Below the pieces are notes generated by a model that saw nothing but the letters and a program-made list of their open reading frames with translations, ran no database searches and was not told the origin of the DNA. The position numbers and the translations under genes were made by a program. This document shows positions 47,596-59,000 of a DNA stretch of 64,000 bases, in pieces. This stretch comes from Elymus sibiricus. Lineage: Eukaryota > Streptophyta > Magnoliopsida > Poales > Poaceae. How positions within the stretch are numbered: position 1 is the first letter of the stretch; each line of letters starts with the position of its first letter. The stretch is from the NCBI GenBank assembly GCA_039707655.1, contig CM077665.1:287188205-287252204 (forward strand), read 5' to 3'.

Positions 47596-48835
47596 TGGAT
47601 GTCGCCTAGAGGGGGGTGAATAAGCACTTTAAAATAATTACAGTTTAGGCTTGAACAAATGCGGAATAAAACTGGCGTTTAATATGTCAAGCACAAAACC
47701 TAAAACAACTAGGCTCACCTATGTGCACCAACAACTTATGCTAAGCAAGATAAACAACTAAGTGATAGCAAGATATATAGCATGAAACAATATGGCTATC
47801 ACAAAGTAAAGTGCATAAGTAAAGGGGTCGGGTAAGAGATAAACGAGGCACGCGGAGACGATGATATATCGTGAAGTTCACACCCTTGCGGATGCTAATC
47901 TCCGTTTGGAGCAGTGTGGAGGCACAATGCTCCCCAAGAAGACACTAGGGTCACCGTATTCTCCTCACGCCCTCGTACAATGCAAGATGAGGTGATTCCA
48001 CTAAGGGACCTTTGAGGGCGGTCACCGAACCCGTCCAAACAAGGTTGGGGAAACTCCACACCATAATTGGAGGCTCCCAACACCACCATGAAGCTTTACC
48101 ACAATGGATTGTGGCTCCAATGTGACCTCAAATGCTCGGGGCAATCTCCACAACCTAATTGGAGACCCCGACGCTTGCCCGGAGCTTTACACCACAATGA
48201 TTGTGCTCCGAGGCACCACCAACCGTCTAGGGCGCCAAAGCACCCAAGAGGCACAAGCTCTAGGGTGCCCAAACACCCAAGAGTAATAAGCTTCTCAAAC
48301 TTCACTTCCACACGTATCACCGTGGAGAACTCAAACCTATGCACCAAATGCAACGGCAAGGGCACACAGAGTGCCCAAGTCCATTTCTCCCAAATCCCAC
48401 TACAACAACTAATGCTATGGAGGAAAATGAGAGGAAGAACAAAGAACAACACGAAGAACTCCAAGATCTAGATCCAAGGGGTTCCCCTCGCATAGATCCA
48501 ACTAGCAAGAATCATTGGAGGGACTGAGAGTTAGCAATCTTGAAGAAGGTCAACAATTGGGGGCAAACACGAGCTTAAAGGATCAGATCCATTGGGGAAA
48601 AAGACCCCCTTTTATAGGTGGGGAAAATCCAACCGTTACCCCCACAGCCCGCACACAAGCGGTACTATCGCTCCGGAGAGCGGTACTACCGCTTAAAAGT
48701 GGTAGAACAAGGAAAAAAAGCAAACGGTAGAAACCTTGAGGTGGTAGGCCAGCGGTACTACCACTTGTTACAGCCGCTCCACTTCCGCTTGGGTGGCGCG
48801 GGGCATCAGACACAAGACAACAGGTGTCTGGTGGC
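47596..48835 (-). repeat. Outer Copia LTR (minus), 3' portion
   Basis: On the plus strand it begins TGGATGTCGCCTAGAGGGGG, the reverse of the CCCCCTCTAGGCGACATCCA end of a common Triticeae Copia LTR (Maximus-like by appearance). No primer site lies to its left, so this is the outer end of a 3' LTR or a solo LTR. It contains GCGGTACTACCGC palindromes at about 48660-48780. It is cut at 48835 by element A and continues at 63164. Confidence 0.68.
48610..48619 (-). promoter_or_regulatory. Predicted TATA box of the outer Copia LTR
   Basis: CCTATAAAAG on the minus strand, about 40 bp past the palindrome array in the direction of transcription, the same layout as in elements 1 and 3. Confidence 0.5.
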
Positions 48836-49322
48836 TGTCGGTGTCAAAATCGGCAGATCTCGAGTAGGGGGTCCCGAGCTATGGATCTTGGATCGATGGG
48901 TAACAGGAGACGAAGGGGACAGTGTTTACCCAGGTTCAGGCCCTCTTGAGGAGGTAAAACCCTACGTCCTACTTGGTTGTATTGATGTGTATGACGATTA
49001 CAGAGTTGATCTACCTCGAGATCCGATGAGCTAATACCCTAGATGAGTTCACCTCCCCTCTACCCACAAACCCCCCCCCCCCCGGTTTATATAAACACCG
49101 GGGGTATTTAGGGTTACAAATGATATGTTTCCAATCGGGGATAGATACGCCGATTCTTTCTTCTAGTCTTGGAGGACACAACTAGTCTTCGGAAGTTTCC
49201 TCCCCGAATACGGGGTCGCCTTATGGTTCGGCCTTCCCGCGATAGCCACAGAGCGGCCCACCAAGCCGGCACATGATGGATAAGCCAACGGCCCGAGGAC
49301 CCCTTAGTCCCAGACTCCCTCA
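48836..49322 (-). repeat. Element A 3' LTR
   Basis: 487 bp; differs at about 25 sites from 62683-63163 and has a 13-base C run (49071-49083) where the other LTR has six. Confidence 0.9.
49086..49093 (-). promoter_or_regulatory. Predicted TATA box of element A 3' LTR
   Basis: TATATAAA on the minus strand within GTGTTTATATAAACCGG. Confidence 0.55.
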
Positions 49323-49906
49323 GTAGCCCTCGAACTAGCCTCCAATGCCGGGGTCCATGACACCTAGTAGCTTCGCCCGTCTAAAGTCTCCGGCTTGCGG
49401 GGTGAGTTCTTTCCCCCCTTTATGTTTGGCTGACTCCAGTTCGGCCGCCGATGACTCCCTGTTTTCCGAACAATCACACGTCACTTAATCTCAAAGACCA
49501 AACGCCTGAGTGTGAACAGTGCCTTGCCTGACAACTTTTCTATCGAAAGGCCACGACAGGCCACGACCACTTAGCCAGTTATGAAAACTCGATTTGCGGT
49601 TCGAGGCAGTTCCTCCATTGGCACGTCTCATCAAAGTGAAGATCGTGCTCCATTTTCTATGGGATATGATTAAGGATCTAGGTTATACCATGCGCGCATA
49701 ACAGCACGATTATTTCGGGAAGTGGTGAGGCCTGCGGCGCAGTAAAAGTAGCTCTTGGTATTACGGCATCTCATAAAAGGGAGAAAATCCCCAAGGCCTC
49801 CACACGCTTCTCAGACTCATCCTCGCCCTCTCACTCCCCTAAGCTCCAAGTGCCCAGATCCAATCCTTCTCTAGTTCTCTCCAAGCCACTTTCCCCAAGC
49901 TCGGCC
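49323..49906. other. Element A 3' end and region upstream of the antisense gene
   Basis: Next to the LTR the minus strand reads TTCGAGGGCTACTG, the probable polypurine tract. The remainder, upstream of the plus-strand ATG, would be the promoter and leader of the antisense gene. No TATA box was fixed. Confidence 0.5.
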
Positions 49907-52900
49907 ATGGTCGCTTCGAGTTCCAAGGTCAAGTGGGAGGTCTCCTGTGTCACTGACATCCACACATCAGGAGTTGAAACACGCCGGTTACCTTTCGGCC
50001 AAAGTCGTCAACCGCGCCCCCGAGGCAGGCCAGGTGGTTCCTACGCCGAAGGCGGATGAGAGAGTGGTGTTCATTCCCCCACTTCATCTAGGGATTGGAC
50101 TTCCCGCTCCACCCCTTTGTCAGGGGTCCAATGTTCTTCTATGGGTTAGACTTTCATGACCTCCCCCCGAACTCCTTCATGCATATCTCGGCCTTCATTA
50201 TTGTCTCCGAGGCCTTCTTGTGGGTCCAGCTGCACTTCGGCCTATGGCTCAAGGTCTTCAACGTCAAGCCGAAGATAGTCAATGGCCAACACGCAGATTG
50301 TGGAGGGGCGGTGATCAGCAAACTCCCATGGGTTGAGTGGCCGGAAGGCACTTTCATTGATGCTGACACGGCTTGGCAAAAAGAATGGTTCTACATCACC
50401 GAACCACGAGACGCGGACTGGGCAGCGCCCTATGGGTTCAGATCTGGATCCCCCACGAGGCTAACTTCGTAGGTAAAGAAGGGCCTCAATTGGGGATCGG
50501 CCGTGGAGGTAAAATCACTGCAGAAGTGCATCTCCCAGATGATAGAGGCAAATGTCAAGCTGACAAACGTGGTCCAGATCATGCTCCGCCGCCGTCTCCT
50601 CCCTTGCCAGCACCAGCCTCCCCAATATGAGCTTACAAGCTTGACGACCCCATCACCGTGCACCAATTTTACCGCACTACCCGCGAGAAGCTGTGGAAGG
50701 TGTTGTTCAAGCCCTAGGGGGAATGGCCGGCCGAGGAGGAATATACCGGCCTAGACGCCGAAACCCCTCCTACAACGGTACAACAAAGCTCCTGTTTTTA
50801 TTTTCGGGCTCTGCCTTTTAGCAAGGGACCTGACCCCTTCTTCCTCGCCTTCATAGAAATACCTAGACAAGGCTGTGTGGATTAATAGTCCGGCCCCGCT
50901 GCCCGAAGGCCCCAGGATAGCCCTATTGACGGCGATGCCTGTTGTGGCGCCATACTCGACGCCGGATAAGAAGGAGAAGATGAAGATGGGTGAGAAGAAG
51001 GAGGCCCGAGAGGGCCTTCACCCAAGGGGCCCCCAGTCACTAAGTCAGGGGAGACCCATTCCTCTTCCACACATGAGGAAGAGCATGTAGAGGAAGGGGG
51101 AGGTTGATTCCCCCCAAACAAGGAAGACGGCGGCGTCAGAAGACGTTGAGGAGGATCTGCCTCCTCCTGCCCCAAAAAGGTCATGCAAGGCCAAAGTAGT
51201 CCTGTCCGATGACAGCCCGGACTCCGACGAGGAGTCCGAGGCTTTCGAAAAGGTTCCTCGAAGGAACCACAGGGTCAAGCCCTGGCCCAGAGGTACGGAT
51301 ACAAAGATCCTTCGGTACCTTCGTACAGAGTTTTGCTACTAACCGGATGAATACCTTCCATATTGTAGCCCACTACGTGATTTCCCCACCGATCAGGTCT
51401 CAGAGGGGGAATCCCCGCCAGCCGAGCTAGTGGAGAGCGGGACTGCGTCACACTCCACACCCCCCGGGTTGCCGAGGAAACAACGGAGGTGCTATCTCGC
51501 CAGACCCCTCTTGGGCCGAACACTAGGGGCGGGGGCGATGATGATATGGCAGTGGTTAACACCTCGGCCATCGACGAACAGGAGGAGGGACCCCTCCTGG
51601 TAAACAAAGAGGGGGGGCCTGGTCCAACCGAGCCCCCTCCGAAGACAGTTTCGGAGCATGCTATGCCTCCGGAGTTGTCAACCCAACCCTCCCCCGAAGG
51701 GACAGCCGAGGTGTTGCCACCCGTGCCACCTATAACAGAGCGGGCCACACCTGGGTGGTCATCCATGATGGGGGAGGCTTTATCCGACTCCCCCATCGTT
51801 GAAGATCACAGCGCCCTTATGGGTGCGGTTTTACAAAGCATTCAGTCCGTTGATGGTGGACTGAAGGAGGCCTTTAATGGTCTGTTGTCAGGCTTCAAGG
51901 TAAGCCATGTAATATTCTTTCTTCAAGGAAAAGTTAATTTAAGGTTATGCAATATTTATAAGTGTAGTAGCCCCCGAGCCCTGGGTGAGTTCAAAAAACT
52001 CACACGGGGGTCAAATAACTCGAAAACACGAATGGTACTGAGAACAATTCATGGCCCCGAGATTCTAACAATTTCAAAGAAAAACTAGCAGAGGGTCTAA
52101 AACCGACATCTCGGGAGTCTGATACACATAAATTGTTTTGTAGGCCTCGTCTTCGGCGGCGGCCGCCAATGCCGTGGAGCTGGCCGAGCTGAATCAGAAG
52201 CTCAAGAGCTCCGATGAGGAACTTGACCACCTCAACAAACGGTTCGACGAAGCGCAAGGTAAGTCTGGGCTGTACCACTTGGGCCATTGTTTTCCTCATT
52301 AATTGAGGTTATTCTGGCTGGTGTCACTAAGCGTTGGTTGCCCACTATGACTATAGCTGTCGCCGTGAAGGTCGAGAAACTCACGGCCGAGTTAAAAGAA
52401 GCAAGGAAGGAGGCCGCAGATCAGAAGGCGAAGGCCGAACAGGCATCTGCCAAACTGTCTTCGGTGAAAACCGTTAACGACAAGCACGAGGCCCGGATGT
52501 TAGAGGTGTAGCAGGAGCTCAAGGGCGCCAGCACTAAGTGTGAGGCCCTTGAGAAAAAGAACAAGGACCAAGCTGCCGAGCTATCCTCGCTAACCTCAGT
52601 GCGCAAAGTCGAGCGGGTAGATAGGCGGTTCTATGAAGAACAACTCTGCCAACTCAAGATGATCGCGAATGGTAAGCCGTACTTGCTGCAATGTGCCTTG
52701 GGTGGTAACATGTTTGTGTTTCTCACACGGGTGTGGCGTTCCCTAGGCGCCTTTACAGATCTCCCGAGGAGTGCAGCGGACGCGGCCAGGTACTTTGCTA
52801 CTCGGCATGGGGATGTCGAGTCCAGACTGTTCTGGGCGCAATTTCAAACCCCGGAGCAGCCTCCTCTCCTCAGCAACCAAATGAAGCAGTTAATGGATCT

Positions 52901-53273
52901 TCACCGGATGGCGGAGCCGGCCATGAAGGACCTCTGCATCCGACTGTGGCCCGCGGAGCCACTGTCAAGCAGTTACTTCGGCTTAGTGCAGAAACTATGC
53001 GAAGGCTCGCCCCGGATTGATGTCCTAAAGCATTCTGCATGCACCGAGGGAGCTCGGATGACCTTTGCAAAGACCATGGTGCACTGGCCGAAGCTCAAGC
53101 CGGCCGAGATGGCCGTCAGACATCCGCCTCCTGGGAAGAAACATAGGCTCCCCGAGCATTACTATCCTATTGTGATGGATGGTGCTCAGGCAATAGAGGC
53201 CCTGTGCCCGAAAGATGTAATTTATGAGGCAATAGAGGCCCTGTGCTCAGGCAATGATTGTTTGGCTTTATAA
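49907..53273 (+). pseudogene. Antisense spliced gene in element A (gypsy-type transposon domain)
   Basis: Transcribed opposite to the element. Start ATG at 49907 (MVASSSKVKWEVSCVTDI). After two frameshifts the conserved domain reads FFYGLDFHDLPPNSFMHISA, EAFLWVQLHFGLWLKVFNVK and WPEGTF...WQKEWFYITEPR, the pattern of the plant 'putative gypsy type transposon' domain (PF04195 type). A stop falls at about 50470. Further exons: from about 50857 (YLDKAVWINSPAPLPEGPRI), an acidic/proline-rich part ending 51899, 52144-52258, 52357-52671 (coiled-coil heptads, KLTAELKEARKEAADQKAKA) and 52747-53273 (AARYFATRHGDVESRLFWAQ). Introns 51900-52143, 52259-52356 and 52672-52746 have GT-AG ends. Function is unknown in the family. 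A TAG near 52510 and the frameshifts make this copy defective. Confidence 0.72.
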
Positions 53274-54699
53274 TGCGGTTGCATGGTATATCATTCTTTT
53301 TAGCTTTGTATTATTTTGACTCCTATGTGGCTGTTTTAACTGAAAGCTCCCAATCGTCGGCTTCAACCCCCATGTGGATGTTACAAGAGGTGTATCGATC
53401 TCCGCACTGTGACCTTTAACCGACATATCGGTGCCCGGAGGCGGTAGTGTGGGAGGGAAACGAGGGAATCGGATTATGTTGCTTTAGTGCTTTCACTTAG
53501 CCGTAGGAGCTTGACTGTGGGGGCTAGTGACTGGCTCCCATTATTTGTGTGATATTCAGATGAACCGAGGTAAAAACCATTATCACATGGTTTGTGAAGG
53601 TACAAACCCTTCACGTAACACGGAATAACCTCCATCGATTTTTAGTTTGACACTTGTACTCAGATCGCAGACCGGTTCTCGCTTATTATGACAATCAGTT
53701 TTTGGCTTTCTCCACTGAGGTACTTGACCAGGCGAGATGGAAATACAATCGCAGTGATTCTCCCTTTACCCTCTTAGTCGAACGAGCGGAACGTAAGAGG
53801 GTAACCACACGAGCCGGGCAACCCAACCATTGACCCAAGACATAATTCGGAACCAATTCATATAATGCAATATCCGAGCCGCCGAACACATAAAAAAGTG
53901 TCGAGATGATGCTTGGGGCGAGCTTTATAGTCAAGCCCCCGGTCTATTAGCCGGTCGCATCTAACATGTACCGAACAGGTTTACTTTTCGGCGCCGAAGA
54001 GTGGAAAACAGTTTATGTAACATAAAATGCTGCAAGAGGGTCGTAAAGGATAATCTTTATTTCGGATGAATTCTTATAATTCGAACTGCCGAAGCAACTG
54101 TTACAGGTACTCTGCTTTTCAAAACAAATTTTATAGAGGAAAGGTTTACCCAGGGTCTTCAATAGGTGGCTTGATGTCCCCGGTGTGCCCTGTTGTTCCT
54201 TTGCTCTCAAGGGGGGTTGTGCTCCTTGAAAGGAGATTACTATAGGCGAACGGACCTTTGAGAGAGGCTCTTGAGAAGTCGTCGTAGTATGTGGGTGCTT
54301 GATGCTCGGGAGGTCCTAAATGGTACCTTCTATTTGCCCGAAGACACGTTTTTGGCAGTAGTTCGGTTGAGCCGAACACTTGGTCCTTGCAAGTGGTTCC
54401 CCACAGCTGCCCATGGTATTTTGAGCGCAAAATTGTGCCTTCTAGCTACATACCTTACAGGTAACTGGGCGTTGCTGTGGGGATCGTATCCCTATTTGTG
54501 TTGAGGGGGGGATGGCTCCGAGAGATCGAATTGAGCTCGGGCTCGTTTGCTCGCCTGTCTTACCTTGATGGCTGATTGGGGCCTTGGCGCTTCGTTGCCG
54601 TTATGGAATTCGGCTGCCAGGGCCGCTGTGTGTTCCTTAGTTTGGAGGGAGTGCTATGTATTGCCATTGACAATGATGACCCCCTTGGGTCCGGGCATC
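53274..54699 (-). other. Element A non-coding region after the protease
   Basis: No reverse transcriptase or integrase text in any frame. The 53370-54000 part, read on the minus strand, aligns with element B 58220-58830 on the plus strand (CTCCTATGACTAAGTGAAAG, CCTCCGGGCACC, CTTACGTTCCG, AAAGGGAG). These are therefore homologous untranslated regions in opposite orientation. Confidence 0.7.
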
Positions 54700-55592
54700 T
54701 TGAGCTTCAGCTATGCGTAATGGGGAACAACGTTAAAGCGAGCGAACGTTGTACAACTGAGTTGTCTGTGATAGCTGTTGTGGAAAGGGACAATGTCGAA
54801 GATCAAGTCCTCGCTGCGGAAGTTGTCGGGCGAGCCGAACACTACTTCCAAAGTCATGGTGCCTGAGCAGCGGGATTCGGCGCCTGGGATTACTCCTTTA
54901 AAGGTAGTGTTGCTGGGTTCGATCCTTGACGGGTCGATACCAATCTTTTTCACCCTGTCTGAATAAATCAGGTTAAGTCTACTACCTCCATCCATGAGTA
55001 CTCTAGTGAGGTGATACCCGTCGATGATGGGATCTAAGTCAAGGGATGCCGAGCCTCCATGACGGATAATGGTTGGATGGTCCCTACGATCGAAGGTGAT
55101 CGAGCAAGTCAACCATGGGTTGCATTTTGAGGATATGCGATCTACGGCGTAGACCTCCCGAAGGGCACGCTTCCTCTCCCTTTTGGGTATGAGTGTGATG
55201 TATATCATGTTCACGGTTTTTACCTCGGGAGGGAATTGCTTCTGTCCTCCATTGTTCGGCCCGCGAAGTTCTTCATCGTCCTCACTGCGTGGGCCCTTGC
55301 CCTGCTCCTCGGCTGCAAGTTTACCGGCTTGTTTGAATAACCAACAATTATAGTTAGTGTGGGTGGCAGGCTTGTCTTGGGTGTCGTGGATCTGGCAGGG
55401 CCTATCCATGATTTTGTCCAGCGTGGAAGGTCTGTCTCTATTTCGTTTGGAGGGCTTCTTCCACTATCCGGATTTTGAGTTGCGGAAACCGGCATTTACG
55501 GCCGTGTCCTCGGCATCACCGTTGTTGTGTCGGCGTTTGTTCTTGTTGCGCCGTGGTTTCCCATTTCCGTCCCACACTTCAGAGGTGGCAGG
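54700..55592 (-). pseudogene. Element A gag C-terminus and aspartic protease
   Basis: It continues gag after the element B insertion: PRRNKNKRRHNNGDAEDTAV (about 55500-55560), a stop, then from 55409 RPCQIHDTQDKPATHTNYNC (the CCHC-like knuckle of this family), and TFDRRDHPT. The protease follows: LMDGGSRLNLIY, catalytic Asp-Gly-Gly-Ser at 54981-54992, IDPSRIEPSNTTFKGVIPG and VFGSPDNFRSEDLIFDIVPF. The frame ends near 54711. DGGS instead of DTG/DSG is normal in plant Tat-type Gypsy proteases. No polymerase follows. Confidence 0.82.
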
Positions 55593-55997
55593 TGATGGTG
55601 TCCTGGACTAGGGGGTACTCACCACGTCGTCTCCCGACCAGTGGGTGATTCACTAATGGGCCACTTTGGGCAGCCCATGATGCATACATGGGAGGTTCCA
55701 CAAGACTTGGCGCACAAGACAAGGACTCCTCTAAACCCTAGGCCTACGGTGCATTATATAAACCGAGTCCAGGCTAGTCAATAGACAACCTCAACCTCAG
55801 ATTCATTACAACAATCTCGTGGTAGATACCTGTACTATGTACTATCCCCCATATGAATACAATCAAAAGCAGGACGTAGGGTATTATCTCCTTGAGATAG
55901 CCCGAACCTGGGTAAAATCCTGTGTCCATGTTACCATCACTCCAAGACGCCTAGCTTAGGACCCCTACTACGAGATATGCCGGATTCAGAACCGACA
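55593..55997 (+). repeat. Element B 5' LTR
   Basis: TGATGGTGTCCTGGACTAGG to CAGAACCGACA, 405 bp. It ends with the same ACCGACA as element A and contains GCAGGACGTAGG and CCGAACCTGGGTAAAA, as does the fragment at 1-263. Confidence 0.85.
55755..55762 (+). promoter_or_regulatory. Predicted TATA box of element B LTR
   Basis: TATATAAA in GCATTATATAAACCGAG. Confidence 0.6.
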
Positions 55998-56016
55998 TTG
56001 GTGCTTTCATTGAGAG
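55998..56016 (+). other. Element B primer binding site region
   Basis: TTGGTGCTTTCATTGAGAG directly after the LTR, identical to the element A site at 62664-62682. The matching tRNA was not determined. Confidence 0.7.
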
Positions 56017-59000
56017 CCTGCAGGGCGGTTGCCGCGGTGCAATGGATCTTCAATCGACACCAAATCAGGTGTTAGGGTTTCAATGTATTTTGTTTTGCAT
56101 GAGATCAATTTGCTTGAAAAATATCTTTGCTATTTTGTGTAATTTTTTTCCGCAGATCGAGCTTGTTAAAAAGTTCTAGACAATGCTCGGGTGTGCGATG
56201 GTCCAGTGGACCGATAGCGTGGTGTAGATGTGTCTACACCAAGCTTTGGCGGCGGGAGGCAAGCGTGGATTTACTGGCAGTAGATGACGACACGCGCTTA
56301 GAGCGACGGCGGCAGGATGTTTGGCAGCCGAGCTCAGCGGCAAGATCGGATCGATCGAGCGATACATGCACTCTACGCTGCAGCTTGTGGGACCTGCTGT
56401 AGAAAAGAAACCAGAGACGGCGACCACTATAGCCTTTTGGTTCCGCACGTGGCCTTCGGGACAACCACAACGTCGTCCACCTTTTTCAGCTTGGAGCTTT
56501 GAATGGGTTCAGCCAAGGTCCTGCTATTTCCTCTTCAAGGGCAGCAGGGAAGTAAATTAAATTGTTTTTGAATTTAATTACGTGATTAATTCGTCAGCTA
56601 ATGCTTCGTCAGGAGTAGTACTTTTAATCCAAACACAAGCACGGATTCAGATAGTACCTTTGGCTTTGCATGTTCACGTGAAGACTGAATCTAGTATTTA
56701 ATTTTTGCCCTTTTCCGTCAATTGGTATGGCAAACTCCCCGCGGAGGTCAAACAGCCTTAATCGATTTTGCTCCTGTACAAGAGTTGCCGACTCCACATC
56801 GATCTCCAACTGCTACATGATGCATAAAGTCCTGCTATTCGGTCTGCCGCAACCACGCATGATAATGCTAGGTTTTATTTTTCCTGGCTCTTCGTTTACA
56901 ACACAAATTTATTTGGTGCGGAATATTTTCTGTTCGTTTGCACTGCATTATTTTTTGCAGAGACATTCTACCAATGTTCGTGTGGGACGTTGGTCTGGCC
57001 AGCCTCTTATGCATTTCCGACCTATGTCGACATCGACTTCGCACCAGATAACTGACCTCGACTATACGACACCGCTACCTCGGGGAGCCAACGTCGTCTG
57101 CCAACCTCGGCGCCCAGGCCATATTCCTTTAATTATTTACTTCACTTAAATTAATTAAGTAGAAGAATAACTTTATAATATATATATTATTATTATTACC
57201 TTTATGTGTTATTACTCTTGGCTTGCACTATATTGTGCGCACAGGAAATTGACTTTGACTGCATCATGCGGTCCCCTCGGCGTGCCGACATCGTCGTCCC
57301 GCCTCCATCAACCAAGTTGCGTCGTCGACATGGTCGACTGACGTAGGGGCTTCACCGTCATGCTGCCGAATTCCTCCATCACCTCAGCTGGACCAAGGGC
57401 TTCGCCATCTCTTCATCAACCTACTCCTAGGACTTCGGCGTCACCAGCCGACTAGCTTCATCACCTCGGCTGGACCGGGGGCTTCGCCTCGCCACACCGG
57501 TCGTGTTGCGTTGCTACTTCATCAAGCCGAGCTCTTCGCTCGGGCACCTCGGGGCCGGGTTGGGGGTTGGGACCTCGACCCGCCGCAAGCTCGGACCACG
57601 TCATCACCACCGAGCACATTAACCGCCTAAGTCGCTTTCATGCTCACCTTTTTTTAATTTTTAATTTCTGTGTGGTTCAACCAAGCATTATATTTGTATT
57701 AAACAAAAAAAAGGTTGTTTGTTAAAAACTTTGCTTGTTAAAAAGCGTCGTTTGTTAAAAGCACTTCCTTTTCCCATGTTACCTGGGGGCTCTTAAATAT
57801 ATATGAGCTGTTTTATAACAAATGTGTTTTCTTCTTGGTCGTTGCAAAGTCTTTTTCTACCACTCCTTTCTCGACTCGAGTGTGTGGTCAATAGCCGGAT
57901 AGCCTGGTTTTTCTATAAAGCTGCTCGAGTTTAGTTCGCTAAACTGGCCTGAGAAGCACTCCGCCTTCGGGATAGGAGGTTGAAGCCGAAAGCTGCCCGC
58001 TTGAAGTCTTGAGATCGGATGTGTCATGTTAAAGCACGACCAAAGCACATATTAAATTTAAGACCAATTTTCGGATTGGCACCAGGAAACTTGATTTAGG
58101 AGGCAGGACATCCCCTTGTTCGAGGTGTTTTGCATGATGGGTCTGCTCGGGAATTATTTGCCGACCCACAGTTCGGCATCTTTGCTGCCGAGCCGCACCT
58201 CGGTGTCGAGGGAGTCCCGTCTTGATTGAGATGCCAGACGTAATAATTCAGCTGGGGAAATATCGGTCGACCCTTAGTCCGGCATGTCTTTGGTTAATAG
58301 TTGGGTTCCTCGGCTCCCGTGCTTGCCCCTTACGTTCCGCATTGTTCGGTCAAGGGTGTAAAGGGAGCACAATTGTGATTGTATTTCCAACTCGACTGGT
58401 TAAGTACCTCAATGGAAAAAGCCAAAGACTGACTATAATGATAGGCATAAGCTGGTCAGTGATCCGATGACTTTGTTAAACAAAAGATCAATAGGGATTA
58501 CCCTATGTTTATTGACGGGCCTTTCATAAAATTGGCCGAAGTGTTAATGGCTTGACCTCGGCTGACGCCGAACACTAACCGGGGGCTAGTAATTGGCCTC
58601 CCACCTTTAAGCTCCTATGACTAAGTGAAAGTTATAAAGCCTGCATATCTGACTGCCTCGTTTCCGCTAAACACAACCACCTCCGGGCACCAAGACGTCG
58701 GCTAAGGGTTGTCTTGTTACTGCGGAAACACCCTGAGTAGCATCTACAAAGAGGTGGAAGCCGACGATGGGCCACATTCAAATGATAAATAGTCGTAACA
58801 GAGTCAAAATAAACCATACCGAGGACTCCTTGAGGCACCTCGGCACACTGGGACTCCTGGAGAGCCCAATATCATCATGGTTTGTATTCAATATACGAAC
58901 ACTGACTTTCGTAATCATCGTTATAAAGCCATAAATATGCATCAATTTGACTTAAGATTTCGGCCAAGCTGTGTTGCCTGGCTCCTGTGCTTATCTCCTA

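Noticed and set aside
51275..51796. Minus-strand frame of 173 codons opposite the antisense gene
   Set aside because: Gly/Ser/Pro-rich shadow of the plus-strand acidic/proline-rich exon.
54146..54430. Possible reverse transcriptase remnant of element A
   Set aside because: No YxDD, LPQG or other polymerase motif; composition is that of the untranslated region.
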